Of a stretch of DNA of 13,806 nucleotides, positions 8,970 through 13,806 are shown one piece after another. How positions within the stretch are numbered: position 1 is the first letter of the stretch; every line of letters starts with the position of its first letter. Where the stretch lies: the NCBI GenBank assembly GCA_027600665.1, contig JADGJL010000423.1, positions 1 to 13,806 of the forward strand, read 5' to 3'. The position numbers and the translations under genes are program-made. The notes below the pieces were generated by a model. The model saw only the letters and a list, made by a program, of their open reading frames with translations. It did not search any database and was not told the DNA's origin. The stretch comes from Irineochytrium annulatum. Lineage: Eukaryota > Chytridiomycota > Chytridiomycetes > Chytridiales > Chytridiaceae.

Positions 8970-10680
8970 TTCTGGCCTTTTTTGAGCCATGCTCGGTTAA
9001 ATGCCGAAACAATACGTTGCGACTAGGGAATGCTTGCAAACACTTTAAGCATTGATGACCAGGGTCTGGATTCTGCCCTCCTTTACCGCCTTTATCTCTT
9101 CTCCGTCGGCGCTTCCTAGCATCTGATGCTCCTATCCTTGCAACGCGGGAAGAATCCTCAGACAGGTCGTCATCTATCAGCGACATGGTCTTCACTTTTT
9201 CTTCCGCACTTTCCTCCCGTTGTTTATCTACGGAGCCCCCTTGACGCTGGTTATCCCTAGAGAGGCGCTCCTGATGACTGTCATCCCGTCGCCGATTACC
9301 ATTGTCTGTGTCCAGGTCTTTCTCGAGCCGTCCTGTGCTGGGATCCAAACGGGCATCATGTTCCGCCTTGTCGTCCGCACCTTTGCCCGCATTCTCGTCC
9401 GCATCCTCGTCCGCATCCTCGTCCGCATCCTCGTCCGCATCCTCGTCGGCATCCTCGTCCACATCCTCGTCCCCATCTTCGTGCGGATTTTCGTCCGAAT
9501 TCTCGTCAGCAATCTCGTCCGCATCGAAAAAGGCCTCTCCTTCGCTTGATAATTCATTTGTATCATCACTTTCGAGGGCTGCGCTCATTGCCTCGACGGC
9601 CTTAATATGCTTCTTCGACCGCTCGTGATTCGTCCACTGTTATTGAATCAACAAAATGCAACAACTGCGCTGAATACCTGTTTAAAGGACTTGAAAACCT
9701 TCCTGCATGCAGCGCAAAAGAGCTCCTCGGCCGAGTTGCTTTGCGCATCCTCGAACTCCTCATCCTCTGCCGCCACAAACGCGCCGTCTGATTTAGCCCA
9801 ACTTTGTTCCTTGTAGTTCTTAGCGCTCTGCAAAAGGCTGATCCTCTTCTCCTTCAGAACCCTTTTGGCCGCTGCCATCCTTTCCTCCTTGAACTTCTTC
9901 GCCTCTTCACAAAACACTTTGTATCGAGGATCCTGCCGCTGAACACGATGAGCGAGGTTTCGAACGGCATCATTATATTCTCGCCGCGCATCGCTTCGGT
10001 TCTTCAAATTGTCCCGCTCCATCGCCCGGCGCACGTTGCGATCGCGAGCATCCGAGAGCCGGTGCTTATCCACCCAGCGGAAAGACTTGACGGACGCGAA
10101 AGAAAGAAGGTACTGATACAATTCGGCAGGTCCATCACTATATCGATCCGCCCAGCCCCCGAATTTGAAATTCGTAGGTTCGAAGTCGTGCTCGGCCACG
10201 CTTTCGTTGTCGCCACCATACGCGTCGGCTTCCTCACGTTGCACTCTAGTAAAAAACGCGTCAAAGACCGAGAAGAACCCCTGCGGCCCGTCGTCGAAGC
10301 TGGTATAACACGATGGAGAAAACTTGGTAAGAATATCCTTGACGGAGAGTCCCGACGAGTGAGAATATGAACCGCCGTAATCGTCGCCATAAGGGTTCGA
10401 CGTGTCCTCTTCACCCTGCAGTATCTGCGTTCGGTGACTGTCATACCAGCGGCGTTCGTTCAAATCAGAAAGAGTCTCGTATGCGCACTGAATCTCGGAG
10501 AAGATTCTTGTTGCCTCGTCCGTATCATTGATGTTTTTGTCAGGATGATATTGAAGAGCCTGGCGAAAAAATAAGAGAGCGCTCCCTCCATCGTTTAGTT
10601 ACCATCTTGCGGTAAGCCTTCTTCAGCTCGTCACTCGAGGCATCCCGTTCAACGCCCAGCACATCATAGTAGCATCGCAT
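8965..10680 (-). CDS. DNAJC21: DNAJC21/Jjj1-type J-domain protein, 60S ribosome maturation
   Basis: Three exons, 10680-10603, 10559-9678 and 9636-8965, all joined in phase 0, give 543 aa (human about 530-575). The J domain spans residues 1-66 (MRCYYDVLGVERDASSDELK start) with HPD at 31-33, directly after the first intron. The middle (about 150-280) is the charged helical segment typical of the family, ending YKEQSWAKSDGAF. The first C2H2 finger (C308, C311, H324, H330) is completed only by removing the 41-nt intron 9637-9677. An acidic D/E/A repeat follows, then a second finger, CLKCLQAFPSRNVLFRHL (C516, C519, H532, H536), and a basic tail. Yeast Jjj1 works with Hsp70 and Rei1 to release the export factor Arx1 from pre-60S particles in the cytoplasm; the same role is inferred. 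The start was chosen because family members begin M-x-C-x-Y at this point. Confidence 0.92.
9395..9526 (-). repeat. 12-bp coding minisatellite in DNAJC21, 11 units
   Basis: On the + strand the unit is tcgtccgcatcc. The first four copies (9395-9442) are identical and seven diverging copies follow. Being a multiple of three, it encodes repeating Asp-Ala-Asp-Glu on the minus strand and can change length without breaking the frame. Confidence 0.9.
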
Positions 10681-10739
10681 GACGGTGACAAATGTCGTGA
10701 TGCTGTGGGGAAGTGAGAGGCTCGTCTTTTTTTGCGAGG
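10681..10739. promoter_or_regulatory. 59-bp divergent (bidirectional) promoter
   Basis: Only 59 bp separate the ATG of DNAJC21 (10680, minus) from the ATG of the nucleotidyltransferase (10740, plus). Both 5' untranslated regions and core promoters must fit here or overlap the opposite gene. A pyrimidine run (tcgtctttttttgc) lies just before the + strand ATG; no TATA box is visible. Confidence 0.65.
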
Positions 10740-11591
10740 ATGACACTCGCCGTCTTGGTAAACGACTACCTTTTTGGCTCGGTCTAAAGCCCTACACAGT
10801 TCCTCGCCGCCGGCTACGGAACGCGCCTGCAAAGGGATATCCAAAATGATGCCGGCGGAAGATACTCCCATTTAATGGGCATCGCGAAGGCATTGCTGCC
10901 ACTGAAGGGCAAGCCGCTGCTGGATTACTGGCTGGCGGATCTTGACCGCGCTGGCGAACCTTGCGAAACTTTCATTGTATGCAACGACATCACGTACTCC
11001 CAGTTTGTCTCCTGGGCTGCCGGTACCAACTTCCCTGTCGCAAACATCCTCAACGATGGAAGCCGAACCAATGAGGCACGTCTTGGCGCCGTAGCCGACC
11101 TTGCCTTGGCCATCGACAAGTTTCGTATCGGGTCGCGGCACGAAGCTCTACTGGTCATCGCTGGAGACACTTTGTTTTTTAACGACTTCGATATCAAGAC
11201 GTTCCTCCGCGACGCCCGTGCAAGGGCTCCCGCGTGCCTGGTTACCGCATATTCTGTCCCCGATGAGGATACCAGAAAGACGGGCATAGTGGAGCTCGAT
11301 TCTGACCATCGCGTTATTGATTTTAAAGAGAAGCCCGGTCCAGAGGCAACGACATCACGTTTGGCTTGTCCATGCTTCTACTTCTTCTCAGCGAAGAGCT
11401 TGAAGCTTGTGGAAGACTTCCTTGCTGAATCCCGGGGGAAGTCTGCCGATCTGCAGGAAGTCGACGCGACGGGAAAATATCTTGTGTGGATGATATCACG
11501 CTGCCCAACATATGCCACGTTGATCTCCGGTAGGCTCGACATTGGCGGGCTGAACTCTTTCATAGCAGCTGAAGCGTACATGGGAAAATAA
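10740..11591 (+). CDS. Sugar-phosphate nucleotidyltransferase-like protein
   Basis: Two exons, 10740-10757 and 10800-11591, give 269 aa. The first exon encodes only MTLAVL. After a 42-nt intron (GTAAAC...CTACACAG) the protein continues FLAAGYGTRL, the nucleotide-binding loop of the NTP_transferase fold (residues 7-16). Other expected features follow: the conserved Lys in IAKALLPLKGKPLL (K36), Asp129 in VIAGDTLFF (metal/NTP site), FKEKPG at 181-186, and SGRLDIGG near 250-256. Length and motifs fit glucose-1-phosphate thymidylyl/uridylyl/guanylyltransferase relatives, enzymes that join NTP and a sugar 1-phosphate to make NDP-sugar and pyrophosphate. The exact nucleotide and sugar cannot be read from sequence. 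The in-frame ATG at 10875 would delete the nucleotide loop and is not the start. It is probably cytosolic. AATAAA overlaps the stop at 11587-11592. Confidence 0.85.
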
Positions 11592-11592
11592 A
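11587..11592 (+). terminator. AATAAA overlapping the nucleotidyltransferase stop codon
   Basis: The gene ends GGA AAA TAA A, placing the polyadenylation hexamer across the stop in the same register as in DNAJC21. Confidence 0.4.
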
Positions 11593-11891
11593 CATCAGTG
11601 ATCGCTCGATCAAAGTCTTTCGATACAGATATGTAGCAATATATGCGAGTGTTCGTCGCAGGACCATGACCTGCCGCCTCCACAACTCGAGCACAAAGCA
11701 AAGCAGGGACCGGAGCATAGAGCACATAGAGGGCCAAATTGCATGCATATGTGCTGCGCGATGAGATCGTATGTATATTCATCTTATTGGTGCGCAAGAT
11801 AAGACGACACAATGGCCGGAAGAGGGATATAAGCTTGTATAAACTTCCAAAAAAAAAAAGCAATTGACTTGGTATCATATATTCATTCTAT
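11593..11891. other. Convergent 3' intergenic region, about 300 bp
   Basis: It lies between the stops of the nucleotidyltransferase (+) and the PP2C gene (-). It contains an A-run (about 11849-11859) preceded by cttcc and several AT-rich patches, but no recognisable coding exon. A minus-strand open stretch covering 11378-11878 is antisense to the nucleotidyltransferase for part of its length and shows no family features. Confidence 0.55.
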
Positions 11892-13417
11892 CTATCGTCT
11901 ATCCGGGGAGTCTTCAAAAACCCTGCAGATGGAAAGGAAGTTAGTTATGAAGGCAAAGAGAGGCACAAACCTAACCACGCCTGCCAAAACGGTAACATCG
12001 TCCAATTTTCCGCCTTGGTAATATAAGCCCTCTTGAATAGCGCGATGCTGAAATGGACTGGAGACGCTGCGATCATCCTCCGCCACACTTCTCGCCTTCG
12101 CCAACAACGCATCCGTAATTTTTTGAGGGTCGCTGTACACAGGATTGCCGTCCTTCACAACGTCACGTACGACCTCCAATATCTCGTCATCGAACACGTT
12201 GTCAAATATGCCGTCAGACCCCATGATCACAATATCCCCTTCGCAGATTTTGATGTTGTATCGCTGTGCGCTGGAGGGTAAATCCTTGCTACCGGTTCCG
12301 AGCTGGAAGGGGAAGTTGAATGAGTGCTGCTGCTCCTCAGATCGGAATATGGCTTCATTGTTCCGAATCACAACAAGGCCGCAGTCTCCCAAATTGCAAA
12401 TGCGTAATTCATCGTCCTGCTCGCGCTTGTTATAATCGGGCGGATTAAACAATCATACCCGCAAAACGACAATCATGGCGGTCGTCGATCCCACGAGCCC
12501 TTCCGACTGCGCATCGATGCAGGTTTTCAAATACGCATGCTCAAGAACGCGCTTCGGATCGACATTGTAATAATCGTTGATATCGTAATCGCCATTCGCG
12601 ATGTCGTCGAAAAACTCAAATTGCTCCATTGCATAATGCATTATCTTTCGGGAAAACATCGCTGGATTTGCTCCTATACAAAGGTCAGATCTACATAATA
12701 CGCGAACGGACGACCTTTCAAATCGGACTGTGTCCAACCGCCTACTCCGTCGGCAACCCCCATGGAATCATACCGCTTAAAATACGAGTCCTCCCCAACT
12801 TGTACACTTAAATAAGCAACTCCTGGAGGATCCGGCATTTGCTTCCCGTGCTTCGGCGTTGCGGAAGCAGCGTTAATGAACTGAAAGGCGGGCCGAGTTT
12901 GGGGCAACGATCTCTCAAAAAGCTCAAATATGGACTCTGCCTTCCCCTCAAACCAGCCAAACCCAGATTCGGCAGATGCAGCAGCTAGAGCCCCTAGGCC
13001 CCTTGGGCCGAAACTCTGAAGTACGAGCTCCTGAGGTAACGACAACGCTGACGCCATCGTCCGTCCCTGGCCGAGACGCAGTAACGTCCTGCTGCTCCCG
13101 GTCATCGCCCCGCTACCCCAATCCCAAGGAAAGCTGGCGCCCCCGCCGTAGAGACTCGTAGCATGGGCCTGGCGGGCGTGGCACGGCGAAGCATTCCGCT
13201 GAGAATTGCTGATCGGACCTCTTGACGGCGTGAAAAAGAGGGATCTGCCGACGTGCTGAGTTGATCGATTGGGATGTGGAGAGCGTTTCGAAGAACTCGA
13301 CGGGTGGCTCGAAGTGGCCGATAGATTGCTAGAAGCGCGCTTTACTGAGCGGCAAGCTCCTCGAGCGGTTGAGACTGTTGGGCGGCTGAGGAGAGACGGC
13401 ACCGCCGACACGGACAT
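11892..13417 (-). CDS. PTC7: PP2C-family serine/threonine phosphatase, PTC7-like
   Basis: Four exons, 13417-12715, 12673-12459, 12416-11971 and 11922-11892, give about 464 aa. Metal and core motifs are in order: GVADGVGGW (D223), SRKIMHYAMEQ, GSTTAMIVVL, CNLGDCG (D317), EEQQHSFNFPFQLG, MGSDGIFDNVF (D374) and KLDDVTVLAGVV (D445/D446). The set matches PTC7-type PP2C, Mn/Mg-dependent phosphatases often mitochondrial; yeast Ptc7 acts in coenzyme Q synthesis. Residues 1-175 form an extension rich in Ser, Arg and Ala with almost no acidic residues in the first 90, compatible with a mitochondrial presequence. The ATG is the first after an in-frame TGA. The first intron is modelled 12714-12674 (GTCGTC...TATAG) to yield LKGANPAMFSRK; the donor could shift by 3 bases. 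The last intron is 3n and stop-free. Confidence 0.88.
11923..11970 (-). other. 48-nt in-frame, stop-free intron of the PP2C gene
   Basis: GTTTGT donor, ACTAAC branch-like motif, pyrimidine stretch and CTGCAG acceptor make a textbook intron. Its length is divisible by three and it has no stop. Retention would insert 16 mostly hydrophobic residues (beginning FVPLFAFITNF) before the last nine residues. Confidence 0.7.
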
Positions 13418-13704
13418 AACCAATGCAATGGTATGCGATCAGTATTAAGACGCGGCAGCTTGAGTAGCGAATCCAAAAGGCCGGATTATCCTTTCTCCAT
13501 GCGTCAATGCGCCAGCACGCTCCGCCAAGCGCCCCGGCAAATCACTTCCGGCTGCTTGAGAAAGGGCAATATTCGACCGACAAGCTTGTATAAGAGGTGC
13601 ACGCGAGGTACGTGTTTGGAAACGAAGATATAATACAACGACCCATGACCCTCTCAGATCAGAAGTATTTAGATCAGTAAGTCTCAATTCTTGGAGGTTC
13701 GCAG
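13418..13704. other. 5' flank of the PP2C gene
   Basis: It holds the upstream region of PP2C on the minus strand. Open stretches on both strands (for example minus 13445-13687) show no family features. A tataata sequence near 13629 precedes a short possible + strand first exon listed separately. Nothing else is recognised. Confidence 0.45.
13645..13676 (+). CDS. Possible first exon of a truncated + strand gene
   Basis: ATG at 13645 opens MTLSDQKYLDQ, and the frame meets GTAAGT, a perfect donor, at 13677. This window's genes often have short first exons and ATGs near divergent neighbours, so this could be the start of a gene cut off by the contig end. There is no downstream exon to test it, because the sequence collapses into A/T runs 28 bases later. 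Very tentative. Confidence 0.2.
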
Positions 13705-13806
13705 AAAAAAAAAAAAAAAAAAAAAAAAATTTTTTAATTAAAAAAAAAATTTTAAAAGGGGTTAAAAAAAAAAAAAAAAAATTAAAACCCCAAAAAAAAT
13801 AAAAAA
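13705..13806. other. A/T homopolymer contig end, likely artefact
   Basis: About 100 bases are almost only A and T runs with brief gggg and cccc. It is not a recognisable telomere repeat and is unlike any other part of the window. It looks like low-quality read sequence at an assembly edge. Confidence 0.6.

Noticed and set aside
8772..8990. Minus-strand frame spanning the DNAJC21-CEP135 spacer
   Set aside because: It runs out of frame with CEP135 exon 1 and overlaps the DNAJC21 stop; no conserved features.
9220..9628. + strand frames rich in LVRI or SSAS repeats
   Set aside because: They are mirror readings of the 12-bp acidic repeat in DNAJC21.
9804..10370. 188-residue + strand open frame
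   Set aside because: Antisense to DNAJC21 exon 2; no domain features.
11378..11878. 166-residue minus-strand open frame with a hydrophobic start
   Set aside because: Half lies antisense to the nucleotidyltransferase and the rest in the convergent spacer; no splice link or family match.
13705..13806. Telomere or poly(A) tail at the window end (aaaacccc and ggggtt fragments)
   Set aside because: No repeated telomeric unit is present, only irregular A and T runs with single gggg and cccc blocks; read-end artefact is likelier.

Overview
This is nuclear DNA of a eukaryote with a compact, intron-rich genome and a flagellum or centriole. Three things support that. The coding regions join only when short GT-AG introns are removed: 28 introns are modelled, all 36-50 nt, mean about 41. 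One gene encodes the centriole/basal-body cartwheel protein CEP135 (Bld10). There is also a decayed LINE. The PP2C gene has a stretch resembling fungal family members (a GANPAMFSRKIMHY stretch), so a zoosporic (chytrid-like) fungus is my best guess. Another flagellated protist is possible and the organism cannot be fixed from sequence alone.

Layout. 1-776: GC-rich flank without a recognisable gene, holding a 10-bp tandem repeat and a 17-bp inverted repeat. 777-2728: a 5'-truncated, dead LINE bounded by an 18-bp target-site duplication and ending in a short A-tail. 2804-4618 (+): a coiled-coil protein with a C-terminal C1q/TNF-like domain, whose last 33 residues lie behind a 39-nt intron. 4893-8883 (-): CEP135/Bld10, 22 exons, about 1044 aa. 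8965-10680 (-): a DNAJC21/Jjj1 homologue (J domain plus two C2H2 fingers), 3 exons. 10740-11591 (+): a sugar-phosphate nucleotidyltransferase-like protein, 2 exons, diverging from DNAJC21 across only 59 bp. 11892-13417 (-): a PTC7-like PP2C phosphatase, 4 exons. 13418-13806: promoter-side flank, a possible first exon of another + strand gene, then an A/T-homopolymer end that looks like a contig-edge artefact.

Function. The genes are mostly unrelated housekeeping functions: basal-body assembly, late 60S ribosome maturation, nucleotide-sugar chemistry and (probably mitochondrial) dephosphorylation. The least familiar item is the coiled-coil/C1q protein. It converges on CEP135, and both are long coiled-coil proteins, so a shared cytoskeletal or flagellar role is an open hypothesis. 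All exon models come from reading splice sites and keeping frame by eye. Most junctions are forced by frame and family similarity; the ambiguous ones are flagged.
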